A program made the translations under genes and the position numbers. The notes under the pieces were generated by a model. That model was not told where the DNA came from. It saw nothing but the letters and a program-made list of their open reading frames with translations, and made no database searches. Below, piece by piece: positions 10,880 to 23,187 of a stretch of DNA of 64,000 nucleotides (its first letter is position 1; each line of letters begins with the position of its first letter). The stretch spans positions 62,001 to 126,000 of the forward strand of contig PYSS01000076.1 in assembly GCA_003049465.1 (NCBI GenBank), read 5' to 3'. The DNA comes from Magnaporthiopsis rhizophila (taxonomy: Eukaryota > Ascomycota > Sordariomycetes > Magnaporthales > Magnaporthaceae).

Positions 10880-13738
10880 ATTTCTGCAATATCTTGGAGC
10901 TAGAACAATCGAGCGTGGGATTCGTTGCGCAGGGAGAAAATCGCCTCGTCACGGGGATCGCATCTGATCGCCCGTACGATATGACCACAACTCCTTCCCG
11001 TCATGATTATCGTGCCAGCCGACGGGTTTGGAAGCTCACGGCGCCCACACTGAAGCTCCGTCGGTCATGTGCCCGCCCACCAGTAGCATTCAGGTCTGGC
11101 GCTTCCATCTCCCAGCATTCAATCCGTCAAATGGATGCTCAAGCTAGGTGCTGGAGCTCTGTAAAGCACAGCATGGTCAACCCCGCAGCTGGGGAACACC
11201 CCACTATTGGAACCCTAACCCCAGCCATACCCGTCTCCGAGGGTGAAGCAGGCACCAGCCTCCAAAAAAAAACCGCACGCGTTATGTTTTTCCCCACCCA
11301 AACTCTATAGCAAAAAACATCAAAATAAAGTCAATTCAATTGATTGCAATGCCTCGTCACCATAACACGCCCAAACGAGCCCGGATCCAAGCTGTTGCTG
11401 ATTATCTTGATTCCCATTCAATTCCTTATAATAAACGCGATCAAAGGCCAATCTGTAAATAACGATCAGATGGTGATAGAACTCGCGGAGGAGGCTTGGA
11501 GGGATCAGGCACAGGAAACGATCAACGGATACGTCGACGAGATCCCTCGAATCCTTTCAAAAATAATAGAAGTCGAAGGGAAAATGACTGCCCATTGAAT
11601 TGCATATAAAAAACAAGCGTGGGCTATTTTATTTGGTGTTGTGGTTGCCTTTGAAGTGTGGCCCCTTTTTTGCTTACTTGTGCGGTTTTTTTTTGGAGGC
11701 TGGTGGCAGGACCTCGAGGGGACGGCTCCTAGGCTGGTTGAAAGCCACCAGGCATACCACTTCTCATGACGGCACTGTCGCGTGCGCACTAGAGTCCACG
11801 GCAGATGTCCTGTCCTGCTTCCCGTCCTTAACGGGCACGGCATATCTTCAAATCTCGGTATGCCCGATCAGGTGTTCGCAAGCGAGAAGAGCTCCACCTC
11901 TTGTTTTCAGCTCCCCCGCCTTGCCGTTTTCGCTCCCACCTCGAAAACGGTAAAGTTGAACGACCCTCGCCTGGTGGGTCTACCTAGCCACCCGCCCACT
12001 GCTACCCCTCTCGCGAACACTTCTTTTCCCAAGGATCTGGTAACCACGTCTGGAGAGGATGGAGGGTGCATCATTGAGGGAGCGTCCTTTTTGTCTAAGC
12101 AATGCGCGCCAGCCGCCCCTATCCGGCAGATCGAAAGTCATCGGTGTAGCGATGGGGAGGGGTGCCTGCTACTTCTCTCTCATCTTGCGTCTAACGCCCA
12201 CCCGTCGGGGGACGAGTGGCCTATCCCATAACGTCTTGCAGAGCTCAAAGAAGGAATCTGGAGGTATCACTGAGTCGCGCAACAACCTGTGCGCCCGGGG
12301 TGGTTTCTCAAATAGGAAAGCAGCTTAGCGATCATCGTCGATGACTCTTTTGCTACTGTGACGTTTCGCTTGGGTCTGTCCCAGGTTGAACCCTGCTTCT
12401 CACACCGGGTACCGTGACCGATATATGTACAATATCTTGGCGACGATCTGCATAGGGGGCAACGCAGTGCCATGGGAGACGGAGGCATCGTCGGATTGCT
12501 TGTGACAAAAGAGGCCGTCTAAGGGGGAGGCCGAGGGCAAGGATGCCTCTGAGTGGCTGGGATCCGAGATCTTGCATCGGCGAGCTGTCGGTTCGTGGCT
12601 CTCGACGTTGCTCGTCCGCCCACACCCTCCGGAATACAGGCATCAATACTCTGTCGGCGGAGAAGCGAGATACGAGGAGGTTCATCATGACAGTATGGCC
12701 TGGGCTTTGGGTGTCGTTTGCCATGGCGAGGGAGGATGTTATTGTTGGAGCGGCATCGCGCTGTGGAGGAACATACATTTGCTGACCCTGAAGCCTGCCC
12801 ATCGCCGGCAAGTTTTGATGGGCGAAGAGCTGATGGTGGGTGGATAGGACGGCTGGATTTCGTATCTCGTTTGCATTTCTGCACCCTCTTTCTAGACCAT
12901 CTGCCGTGTGTTCCCCGCCACCGCAGGTGTGGGTAGCAATAAGGGCTGCAATGCCTGGAATCCTCCTGCTCGTGTGGTCGTGGCGACTGGTGAATCGGAC
13001 CACCAAAAGGCAGCACGTCGCGCCTCTGGGTACCCCTCGCGCAGCGTGTCAGTTGAATGGGATCAAAATCGGCGATGCTCCATTGAAGAAATAGAGCATA
13101 GAGGCAGGTTTCGGAGCTTTAATAGACTGTAGTCTTAGGAGCCTGAACGGCACTTTTGACGCCGCAAAAAACTAGGGCCGGGTGCGTCTCCCGGCTTCTG
13201 GACAGGGTCCACAGCGCCCGCCCCCAGTCAGCACGCTACGGGGAGAATCCCGTGGCATAGCCCCAACAGTTTTCTGTGGCAATTTGCTAACCGCTCTATG
13301 ACAGCCCGCAGCGATCCTTTGTGCCTTCTAGCCTAGGGTGCTCCCGGATGCTGTACCCTTGATGTCTCACTGTACCATAGTGCATTTGAGGGAGATACTG
13401 GCTGAAAGAAGTGACAACCAGATGATGGGGTCGTAAGCCCGCAAAGCAACCAACGCACCTTGGTCGCTTCCGAGATTTTGGCTGGGTATTGCTGTGTTGC
13501 TGTGTGACAAGCAAGAACGCTGAGACAGATTTGGGCGAGGCAAACGGATTGTCATAGGGCTACACTGCTACCTAACCGTCGTGATCGAGAGTCAAATACA
13601 ATAGCAATTTCATGCAAGGCAAGGGGCCAAGCGCGCGGATAGTGGGGAATATGGAGGGATGAACTGGGAACAAGAAAAAAAAAAGAGAGAAAGGGCCGGG
13701 TCGTTGTTCTCAGCGTAGGCTGCCGCGCAATCATGAAC
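10880..13738. other. Intergenic region, 2.9 kb, with an AT-rich patch
   Basis: Roughly 11240-11680 is clearly richer in A/T than its surroundings and contains the possible transposase relic listed separately. The remainder shows only unconvincing open frames, including one on the plus strand at about 12505-12847 whose codons look partly protein-like but which has no recognisable homology or start. Confidence 0.45.
11349..11462 (+). pseudogene. Possible N-terminal relic of a fungal transposase-like protein
   Basis: An ATG-started frame reads MPRHHNTPKRARIQ followed by a segment on the pattern of ADYLDSHSIPYNKRD and stops after 37 codons. The TPKRARIQ-type start followed by a short helix and YNKRD resembles the helix-turn-helix N-terminus of transposon-derived proteins common in fungal genomes. 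This is recalled similarity, not a search result. It sits in an AT-rich patch, which fits a decayed repeat, possibly mutated by RIP. No terminal repeats were found. Confidence 0.35.
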
Positions 13739-14714
13739 TCAAGAACAAGAAGCTGCCTGCTTTGTAATCTCGATAGGACCACACAAAGTGACAATCCTGT
13801 TGAAGAAAGCCGAGGACCGGGGCTGAGAGAGCACTCCGCACCGGTAGGCGCCGCCGTCCGACACCGTGTCGTTGCAGAAGCTGACGCAGCACGTGTAGCC
13901 GTCCGGGTCCCAGACGTAGCTGCGGACGTTAAAGGCGAACTGCGTGATGCCGATGCCCCTGATCACCTCGGTGGTCTCGCCCGAAAAGTTTACGCCGCTC
14001 CAGCCCTGGAACTTGAACGGGCCGTTCAGCCGGGTCTCGTTGAGCTTTGTGGGCGGAACCTTGCCCGTGGGCTGCGGCAGTGGCGGCGGCGGAGAGGATG
14101 TCGAGAGCGGGACGCTAGTATTGAGAAAACGTGGAGGGCTTAGCTTTATGGAGCATTTAGAGGTAGAGGTAATTGTGCGTTTTCCCGACTTACGTGTCGC
14201 CAGAACCGGCGTCTGGAGCATTGGCCTGACCCGAGCTCTTGTTCTGCTGAGAGGCCAGGCTGACGCCGACGCCGACGCCGACCACGATGGAGACGAGGAT
14301 GATGCACGCTCCGATCACCATGTAGAAGACCCGCGTCTTGAGACCGCAGATCCTCTCGTTTCGTTTCTCCATGGCTTTCTCGTCGTCAGAGCCGAACTGG
14401 CTCCCGACGGGCACGGAGCCGGCCCGGAGCCCCGTGACGGTGCTGGCAGGCCCCGGGGAGTCCCACGGGAGGCTGCTCTGTTGGCCCTCAGATGGCTGGT
14501 TACCATTGTAGAGGCTGGACTCGAGCCCGTCAGGCACTGCTGTGAACTTTGGGCTATCGGGACTGTGGCCAGAGTACTTTGCGCCGCCTTCAAAGAAGTG
14601 CTGGTGGGCGTACGACTCCTGCGCGGTGAGGGCCTGGGGCGAGGCGTCTGGCATAGTCTGGGGATCATTCGCAGGAACCACCTCGGGGAGGTGCTCGTCT
14701 GGTGGGACGCCCAT
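13739..14714 (-). CDS. Single-pass membrane protein with cysteine-rich C-terminal domain
   Basis: Exons 14714-14194 and 14114-13739 join across a 79-bp intron to give 298 residues. The N-terminal 125 residues are hydrophilic and Pro/Ser-rich without a signal peptide. One hydrophobic helix (VFYMVIGACIILVSIVVGV, about residues 128-150) follows KTR, so by the positive-inside rule the N-terminus is cytosolic and the C-terminus outside or lumenal. After a Ser/Pro linker, the last 110 residues contain NFSG and NDT sequons, SYVWDP, CCVSFC and two further cysteines, the layout of a small disulfide-bonded extracellular domain. I have seen this architecture in many Sordariomycete hypothetical proteins but know no function. 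The ATG at 14714 is the first in a long open frame with a good protein-like N-terminus. Confidence 0.75.
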
Positions 14715-17223
14715 GGCTTCTCAGGCACGCGGGGCTGGCTATACGCCAAAAGACCAAGGGTGCGGTTTGTGGCGTCTAGTGGATTTCTTTCAGCCCAAGC
14801 CCTGGTGTGCAAGGGTCTGCCAGTTAACGCGGAGGGAGCTAAGGAATGGGTATGAGAATGAACGGTTTGCAAGGAGATACCCTTGGAGCTTGTTTATACA
14901 CAAAGCCAACGGATCACTGCTTGAGCTTTTGGGAGGGCAGCGGGTGGTCTCTAGAAACCTAAAAAAATATTTGCGTAGACCGGAGAGGAGAGAAGTAGGA
15001 CAGCGAGCGTGCGGCCAGAGGGTCCAACAATGCCGGGGGAGCAGAACAAACATATTAGCCTGGATGGAACCTCATGGCGATGCCCAGGGGGGCTGGACTA
15101 TGAGTGGCCCTCGAGGCGGGGAGACGGAAAAGTCGAAGGAGCATGGGGGCCGAAAACGGTTCGGGAGGAGGCAGGTACAGTACATGAACGCTGGGAAACG
15201 GGGTGTACCGCATGTAATTGGCAGCATAGTAATTATAGGCCTCCAGTTCTCGCGCGCCGCATTCAGGGCATCCTAGGAGGGCACCCTGGCAAGGGTGGGT
15301 GCGGAGGTTAGTTCAGCGCGTCAGGGTCCAGTGAAAGCAGGTTTTCGGGGCATCACGACAGAGCCAGCGTCGGTTTGAGACACGCTCCTTGTACCGGAAG
15401 ACGGGCCGTATTCGTCGTGTATGCCTATTGACGGCGACACGATGGGCGGATTTCCGCTGATCCAGTCCATACACCGAGGCCACGGCTGATGTCGGTGGAG
15501 GCTGGCAAAACGCCCATGGGTGACACTGCAGGGCTCGGCACTGCAGCGTAACCTGCTCAAGCCATACAAACCCATCCAAGGCTGAGGAGAAGTCCCGATA
15601 GAAGGGTGGCACACGAAACGGGCATGCGAAGTAAGCCGGAAGAATTTGTTCTGGGTAGAGCGCTTTGAGAAACGGTGGGAGAGCAGATCGCGATACTTGG
15701 GTTTCCCCACAGCGTATGGGTGCGACAGAATAATGTTGCACTGCATCGCAAGATGATCAGGAGTGGTGGGGGGCGGGAGGGGAAGCTGAACTGATCCCTG
15801 AGCAATAGCGGACACCATAAGCTCGGCGTGCTACGTTTCGTTATTGCAGAGACTGAAGGCCTCGATTGGCCAGGCTGGCGCGACGGCTGCAAGAAACCGT
15901 GCAAAGACGGGAGGAAAGAGGCGCAGCCAATTCGAAGAAAACCCTTGGGCAAGCAGATACAGGTTAGGTGTCGCATCTGTGCCGCCCAGCCTTGCCCTGG
16001 ACGCGAGTTGCTGGAATGGTGGTCAGGCACAAAATATGTATGTATGTTCACCTCCGCTTACATTGATGCGACTGGTTTTCGCTAACGGTTGGGCTCAAAT
16101 TAAGCTCGGACAGAAGGCTGTGATAAGGTGCTGATGGCTGGCGGCGCGTGGTGCCGTATGTGGCGTCGAGGCGAGGCACAGTTTTGATTGAAAATCTGGG
16201 TCGGACAGGCTCCGACAATGTGCAGCGAGCGAGGTCCCAGATGGGGCACGGGGAAGGCGGGTTCAACGGGGGCGGCACAGTGATAGGGTGCCCCTGGCTG
16301 GCTAGCAGCTTTTCTGGCCCCGAGGTTTGGCTAGTTTCTAAAAGAGGGAACGCCTCAATCGTCGCGAAGCGCTGTTTGGTTTGGAGCAGCAAGCGTCTCG
16401 AAGGTTGAGGGCATCGATTGGTTCCCAAGATCCCGTGGCCACAAGAGCAGAGCCAAATATAACTCCATCTCGAGGTGTTTTCGGGACAATCTTGTGGCCA
16501 GACTGACGCCTTGTTTCTCGGTAGTTGCCCGTGCCTGACACACGAGCACGGCATCCTTGTCTTTAAAACGACGGAGAAGGAAGGATTGGCCGTGTACGAA
16601 CCAGGAGCTGGACCGAGAAGAACGCGTCCCCAATAATGCTAAAGCCCCGGATCCTTCCTCATCTGGTCGTCGGCAACGGCTTAAAGTAGTATCTCGTGGC
16701 GGCAGGCTCGGAGAGCGAGTACTACGTAAAAGCACGGGATCGTGAAGCTGAGCCGCTCGCCGGGCTGTTTCCTGGACCGTGACCGGTGACGGCTACCCGG
16801 ACAGTCTCGGGCAAAAAATTGGGGAGGAAATATTATTTCGAATGACGAACAGTCGCCATTTGACCACCCAAGTTCACCGCGGGACAATTCACTCAATAAA
16901 ATCTCGCTTCCAGCGAAGAAAAGATGGATCAGTTGATACCAAAAGAATCGCTTTGGGAGGTGTTTAGCCATCCTGCTAAGCACGAAACCGTCAGGTCGCT
17001 CTTCAGCTCCCAACGACATTCTCACGTGCCAAATGAACATCCGAGGCGTGGGGAAACACGATTGGAAAGGTCGCCGGGATTGAGGTTGCTTGATGAGACC
17101 AGAAAGAAAAAGTCCCACTGGACCCTCAGTAAACAAGGAGGACCGAGATGCTACGGTAAGTCCGCGCCAGGCGGGCAGGCCCTGCCCGTGCCAAGCGTCC
17201 CAGGCACGACTACAGACCTTGAC

Positions 17224-17241
17224 ATGATCTTATCAGATCAT
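17224..17241. promoter_or_regulatory. ATCWGATAA iron-GATA factor site inside an 18-bp dyad
   Basis: The sequence is ATGATCTTATCAGATCAT: arms of 7 bp flank a TATC centre. On the minus strand it contains ATCTGATAA, an exact match to ATCWGATAA, the motif bound by the siderophore-repressing GATA factors SreA, Urbs1 and SRE. It lies about 1.8 kb upstream of the ornithine monooxygenase start. Function is inferred from motif identity and position. Confidence 0.55.
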
Positions 17242-17940
17242 CTAAGACCAATCGTATGCCACGGCGGCATCGACGACACCCACCAGGGCGGGGCATTTGT
17301 CCTTCGTTCCAAGTTTTAATATCCCGCAAAGCGCTGGTTCCGCGCCGCGAGTCCATGCCACCGGCCCACTTGGCAGCAGCTTTTTGCCCGATCGTCTTGC
17401 CTAAATATTTTACTGTACTAGACCAGGAGTCTGCCGCCGATCAAAGCGAGGAGGACTCAAGCTCAGGAGCGGTGTGAAGGCTATTGTTTCTTCGAGAAAC
17501 GAAACGTGTGCCTGGTCATACACCTCGAGGCGGCTGAAGAAGGACCATTAAATATAATCTAACCGGCTTTCCATGTTTCAAAGCTGGGTGGCTTTGACGG
17601 TCCTTCGCCATCCACGTGTTCCGATGATTTTGACGCTTCCTAAGTTTTTCTTGAATCCCACCTTATCGTATGATCTGCATGGATTATCCCGTTCTTTCTC
17701 CGGTCCATGACTAGAAAAATTTGCTGCCTGCCTCGCGGCTATACCACTCCAAGCACCCTGCATGGGAATGCCAATTAGGCGGAGCCCGCTGGGCCGGGCT
17801 CGGACCTGCCTCACCAGTGACAAGAGGTAGGGGAGCAGGTCTGGCGTCTAAATCACTTGATGTGGTGCCCTGTAGACCAATCATGTCGTATGGCTGCGGG
17901 TGGTGGACGACCCGCGTCACCCCTGGAGGGTTGTGCTCTT

Positions 17941-17954
17941 GATCTTATCTGATC
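17941..17954. promoter_or_regulatory. Second ATCWGATAA iron-GATA factor site
   Basis: Plus-strand GATCTTATCTGATC holds ATCAGATAA on the minus strand at 17945-17953, again an exact ATCWGATAA match, with the same GATCTTATC half as the first site. It lies about 1.1 kb upstream of the ornithine monooxygenase ATG and 0.7 kb from the first site. Two exact matches in one promoter region support iron-repressed control of the siderophore genes. Confidence 0.58.
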
Positions 17955-19063
17955 CGAAGATTACGCCGATGTCGCCATCCCTAGTTAGGGTACCCATGCA
18001 ACCCCTCCTCCCCGCCCTTGGCGGCGCCCTGGGATCGCGGTGTGAGTTAGTTCCATGGTCGGCATTTGCACATGGTATCGACAGCTCAATGCTTGATCGT
18101 CTACGCGAGGAGATACTCTGCTGCCAATACCAATAGAGGATATGAATTTAGACATCCCGTCGACCATGCCGGGCTACCTTCTGTTAGATCCACTCTAATT
18201 CTCCCGAGCCTCCGGGCTGATGACATCTTTCTGACGACTCCAACCGCGACTTGGTCGGTAAACACGCACTTTGCACTCCACCGGACTGTACCCACTCACG
18301 GATGCCATGGAACTGTCGCATCTGGGTCGCTTTGGCGGGCTACGAAAAAAAAAAAAAAGGATGTGTGCCGACCATGGAACCGAGCTTGACTGGGCGGCCC
18401 TCGCTAGCCCGTCCACACCCTCCCCGGTTCCTTCCATGCGCATACGGGTCATAGATCGAACGATGTGTCATCTATTTTTCTTCTGTGGCCAGAGCAAAGA
18501 CCCCCATGTCCCGCCGAATCTGCCCGTGCAACCCCACACGTCGCCGGGGTGGAGGATGCTTTTTGATACGTCGTCGGCATCCTCCTCCACCCGGTGGCTC
18601 TCAAATCGTCTGCTGCGCTGCTTTTCCTCGGTATCGGGAGGGACATCATTGTCCCAGAGGCTTGGCACGAGTCCGAGATGAGGTCGTTTGGCCCCACGGA
18701 CGCCCCCTTCCCATCCCCACCACGCAGATCGGACGTGGTAGTTGGGCGGGCGAAATATCGAGATCAAGTTGAGGATCCGGGTCTAAAAAGCGCGCATGCC
18801 GCCGTGCCTCTCCCGTTCCAACTTCTTCCCACCTCACCACACTGCCTGTTTGCCTGCCTTATACCCATATCTCGTTGGTACTTGTTCTCTCCTTGTTCTC
18901 GTTGCCGTCTGCGAAACACCGGATCTAGCCTACACACTGTTTAGATTTTGCCGATTTGTCGATAGGCCTTGTTCTATCAGAGGCTCGAAGCTTATACACT
19001 GCCGCTGCACAGGAGAGACCAAACCCACATCAACGAAAGCGGCCGATTGGAGTCGTTGGCAAG

Positions 19064-21020
19064 ATGACTCCACATGCGGTCGACACTTTCGAGGACGGCG
19101 TGCTGGACGTTTTCCAGAGGGCGGGGAGTGCTAACGGAACGACCAATGACATCAATGACGTCAACGAAAGGCAGCCGCTCTCCAACGGCGTAGCCAACGG
19201 CAATCACAACCGTCGCAGCAACAGCGCATCCCCCAAGAGTCGGTATGTGCTACCCACAGCGGCGGACGAGCTGCACGATTTAGTCTGCGTCGGCTTTGGC
19301 CCCGCGAGCCTGGCTGTGGCCGTCGCGATCCACGACGCGCTCGAGGCCGGGCAGCTCGCGACGGCGCCGCGGGTCCTGTTCCTCGAGAAGCAGGGGCATT
19401 TCGCCTGGCACGCGGGCATGCTTCTGCCGGGCGCCAAGATGCAGATCTCGTTCATCAAGGATATGGCCAGCTTGAGGGATCCGCGCTCCAACTTCACATT
19501 CCTCAACTACCTGCACCGCCACGGCCGCCTGGTCGAGTTCACAAACCTCGGCACCTTCCTGCCCGCGCGCAACGAGTACGAGGACTACCTGCGCTGGTGC
19601 GCCGGCCACTTTGACGACGTCGTCAGCTACGGCAGCGAGGTGCTCTCGGTGCATCCGCAACAGGGCGCCGCGGCCAGCGCCAGCGGTGGGCCTCTGGAGA
19701 CCTTTGAGGTGGTCTCGCGGGACGTGGCCACGGGCGCCGAGGCCAGGTACCGGGCAAAGAACGTGATCCTCGCCATCGGCGGTCAGCCGTCGATCCCGAG
19801 GGTGCTGCCGGCGGCCAGCCCCAAGGTGGTACACTCGTCGCAATACGCGCACCTTGTGCCACGGATCCTGACCAACACGAGCGCGCCGTACCGCGTCGCC
19901 GTCGTGGGCGCCGGCCAGAGCGCAGCCGAGATCTTCAGCAACATCCAGATGCTGTACCCCAACTCGCGCACCTGGATGGTCATGAGGTCCGAGTTCTTGA
20001 GGCCTAGTGACGATTCGCCTTTGTAGGTTTACCACTCTCCCGTTTCCCTCTTATGCAACCCCTGGCAGCAGGCATTCAGGAAGCTAATACTGACGTGCTT
20101 TTGCAGCGTCAACTCCATCTTCAACCCCGAGTTCGTGGACAGCCTATACCCACGCTCAGCCCAGGACCGACGCCACCTGATCAGCTCGGCCAAGGCGACA
20201 AACTACGGCGTGGTGCGCTTGGAGCTGATCGAGAAGCTGTACGAGCTTATGTACGACCAGCGCCGAGAGCTCGGCACCGACGAGCGCCAGTGGCCTCACC
20301 GTATCATGGGCGGTCGCCGCGTGCTCTCTTGCGTGCCCACAAAGGCTGGAGGCAGGCTGCGCCTGCGTGTAAAGGCGGCTCCGCCGTCGGAGTTGGAGGC
20401 CGAGGATAACGGCGAGGACACGGCACCCCCGTTGTCTGATGCCGATCTGGACCACCACCACCAGGAGGAGGTGGAGGAGTTCGAGGCGGACCTGGTCATC
20501 GCGGCTACGGGGTACAAGCGGGACGCGCACGTGGACATGCTGCGGAGCCTGTGGCCGTATCTGCCGGAGCAGAAGGAGCACGCTCGCGCCGCCGCCAGCG
20601 GGCTGGCCAAGCCGGCAAAACCGGTGCTGGATAGCTGGGAGGTCGGACCTCCGACCGCGAGCAGTGAAGAGAATAGCCAGGCGCCCGTCAAGTCGCTTGA
20701 GGTTGGCCGAGATTACAGGGTCCAGTTTAGTCCAGGGTCCGTCGCTGCAGGGTCCGGCGTCTGGCTGCAGGGCTGCTGCGAGGGCACACACGGAGTAAGT
20801 CACTACCACCACACCACCACACCACCTCGGCCCTTATACCTCCGTCTGCCTGCGTGTTCATTACCAATGCGTGCGCCGCTATTAGTCGGCGACTGGGGAT
20901 CCAAGTTTGCTAACATACGACGTATTTGTTATTTTTGTGCAGTTGAGTGATACCCTCCTCTCGATCCTGTCTACGAGGTCAGGGGATTTGGTCAATTCCA
21001 TGTTCGGGCCCATCAACTAG
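19064..21020 (+). CDS. sidA: L-ornithine N5-monooxygenase (siderophore biosynthesis)
   Basis: Three exons, 19064-20022, 20107-20794 and 20943-21020, join in phase to 574 residues. The enzyme hydroxylates the side-chain nitrogen of ornithine using FAD, NADPH and oxygen, the committed step of hydroxamate siderophore synthesis. Visible motifs: FAD-binding VGFGPASL near residue 75, [20 protein letters not shown] and FTFLNYL of the ornithine pocket, NADPH-binding [12 protein letters not shown] near residue 280, the C-terminal ATGYKRDAH near residue 452, and the family's terminal THGLSDTLLS spanning the last splice junction. Both introns are validated by restored family sequence ([12 protein letters not shown] and CEGTHGLSDTL). 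The ATG at 19064 was chosen because the frame upstream has no earlier ATG. Residues 25-60 are a disordered Asn/Ser-rich extension. It lies 2.2 kb upstream of the ferrichrome-type NRPS on the same strand. Regulation by an iron-sensing GATA repressor is inferred from two upstream sites. Confidence 0.96.
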
Positions 21021-23187
21021 ATAGGCTGCAAGTGGTTTATCCTGGCTTGGCACCATGAGGCCTAGCGGCCTAGTACCATGATGTCTTTTCGCGGAAAGGT
21101 GAGAAATGTCACAGGATGGAAAAAAGAAAGATGGGGACATGACATGGAAAGTAGCAAATGAAGTGGAACGACAAAAACGACGAACCAGCGCATCTGTATG
21201 GCACAACAAACAGGTCTTTTTATATTGCCCACGAGGTGGGGTGAAGCAGAGTATTCCCTGCAGTCTTTTCGGGCCCTTATGGGCTAACTCGCCACGCGCC
21301 GTGAGGATATTTGTTTGTGTCGTATTTTACGCTTTAACATGTCCTAAAATATCTACTGATGTTGATATTGACGCTTGTTTGTCACGTATTCGCTTGGGAT
21401 AAGAACCTCCGCAATGGGAGGATCGTAACGCATCTTGAGAATATGAGTCGATATCAAATAGCCCGAAATTGAGGGGCTGCTACAAAGGACCGCAAAGTGA
21501 ACAAATCCCTGTGTAAACTAGACGTTGGAGCTGGGAAGCGCTGCCCGCGATATGTGGAGTTCAGTTGTGACTAAATACGTAAAGTAGTCGCGCGATTTTG
21601 ATGCTGGGCTGCCTGGTGACGTCGGGTCTCGTGTCCACCTGTGCTGCAGGCGGACGGGGAATGCAAACAATTTCCCGCCAGGGCAGGCAGCTCCGCTGTC
21701 GCACTGCATTGGACCCTGTCTGCTGCGCTTTTTTGTCCCGCGCGAATGCTCCCGGGCTTCCGTTGACAGTGAGACTGCACTGCTTTCGGGACCTCGCAGA
21801 TGCGTTACCGACGGCAACAGTAGAAGGTCTCTCATTTTTTTTTTCTTTTTCTTTTTCTTTGTTTTCTTTTGCCCAAGTTCTTGGGTCGGCAGGTGCGTCT
21901 CAAAACCCCACGCGTTTTTCTCAGCCCGTGCTTTCCCGTGGCTTGCACATGAATTTTTCCGACACCACCCTCAGCTCTCCCAGCGTTTGCATCATCCATC
22001 AATCACCATTCCTGGGTTTGTGCACTGCTCCCCGCGCACAACCTCCTTTCGTCTCTCCCTCCGCAGATTTGATCTTTCCTTTACGTATCATGCCATCCCC
22101 ACGCCCTAGCGGCACACACAAGCGCGTTTCGGCAATGCCTCTTCGTTGCCAAGACATAGGCAGCCATCTCGTCGTGCCCATGTACCCCGCGCCGGTTCAC
22201 ACCTGCCTTCCCTGTTCCAATACCTCCCCATCTCCCCTCCGACTGGACCGGGCTATGCCCCACGATGCCAGCAGTGCACTTAGCCGCACGCTGGACTGCA
22301 AAGTGGAAAGCTTAATCACTTGGTAATGGCTTGCCTACAGTCTGCCCGCCCTGCTTGCCATCAGTTAGGACGCAGGTTTGGGCGGGTTAAAGGTGCCCCA
22401 GGCTGGCGGTGCTGCCGGCTGAGTGGCTGGCTGCCTTCTCGCTCAAATCTGTATGGCTTCGATTGCTCAAGCACGCATCTTGTAACACCCACCATCGCCC
22501 CACGAATGACGCAGGCTGGCCCGCCAACAAGTGATTGAAATCCATCCTGGTCAAGATTGCCAGGGTAAGAAATGTCCGACGCCGCCGACGGGCTGGTTGG
22601 GAATATTGGTCATCAAGTGATGGGCTGTGTGGCTGGCTCTGGGTGTTGTCGCCTTGTTGCAACCACCTCGGCTCCTAACGGTGGAACAGGAAGAAGCGAG
22701 GTGCTGATGCCCGCCAGGGATTGGAAATCCATGATCGCTAATTGGGCACATTGCTAACACTCCTGGTCCAGCACCCCGTTTGTGGTCTTGGATACACACC
22801 ATTGTCTCCAATCACAAAGAGTCCATTCGAAACCCAGTATCAGGTGTCCAACAGGTGTGGGCTTTGGTACTATTCCCAAGCACGTTTAGCCTGGTCGTGG
22901 GCTTGTCCGAGACGACGTTGATTCGGATGAGTGCCCTATGCATCTTTACCCTCTACTCTAGGGAAATCCGGCTTCTATCAACGGCGGTCAAAAAGGAGCA
23001 CCCCTACCGCATCAAAAGTCCACTCCCCATCCTGCCGAGTCCGGACACCATGATACTACGCCAGTAAACTGATTTTTCACCAGCCAGCCCCGTTCTAATT
23101 TCCTGGGCCTGGAGGGCGTGTCAGTACCTGTTATCTTCTTGTCGTCTTGCCGAGGATCAACCCGCATCGCCGGCTATTGGATGACCT
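21021..23187. other. Intergenic region between sidA and the NRPS
   Basis: 2.2 kb without a supportable gene. No full ATCWGATAA was found here; one minimal HGATAR core (TTATCT at 23131-23136, AGATAA on the minus strand) lies 52 bp before the NRPS ATG. A T-rich tract at about 21833-21870 and pyrimidine-rich DNA around 21960-22090 are the only other notable features. Confidence 0.5.

Larger units (their letters stand above)
14715..19063. other. Intergenic region, 4.3 kb, containing the putative sidA upstream region
   Basis: No gene could be supported on either strand. The part nearest the monooxygenase carries two ATCWGATAA sites (listed separately). Pyrimidine-rich sequence precedes the coding start at about 18830-18960. 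A run of 14 A lies near 18345. Confidence 0.5.

Noticed and set aside
12353..13006. Long overlapping frames on both strands
   Set aside because: No recognisable domain, start context or splice partner; composition resembles the shadow frames of non-coding GC-rich DNA.
21598..22326. Plus-strand 242-codon frame upstream of the NRPS
   Set aside because: Contains a phenylalanine/serine run from a T-rich tract and no family signature; treated as non-coding.
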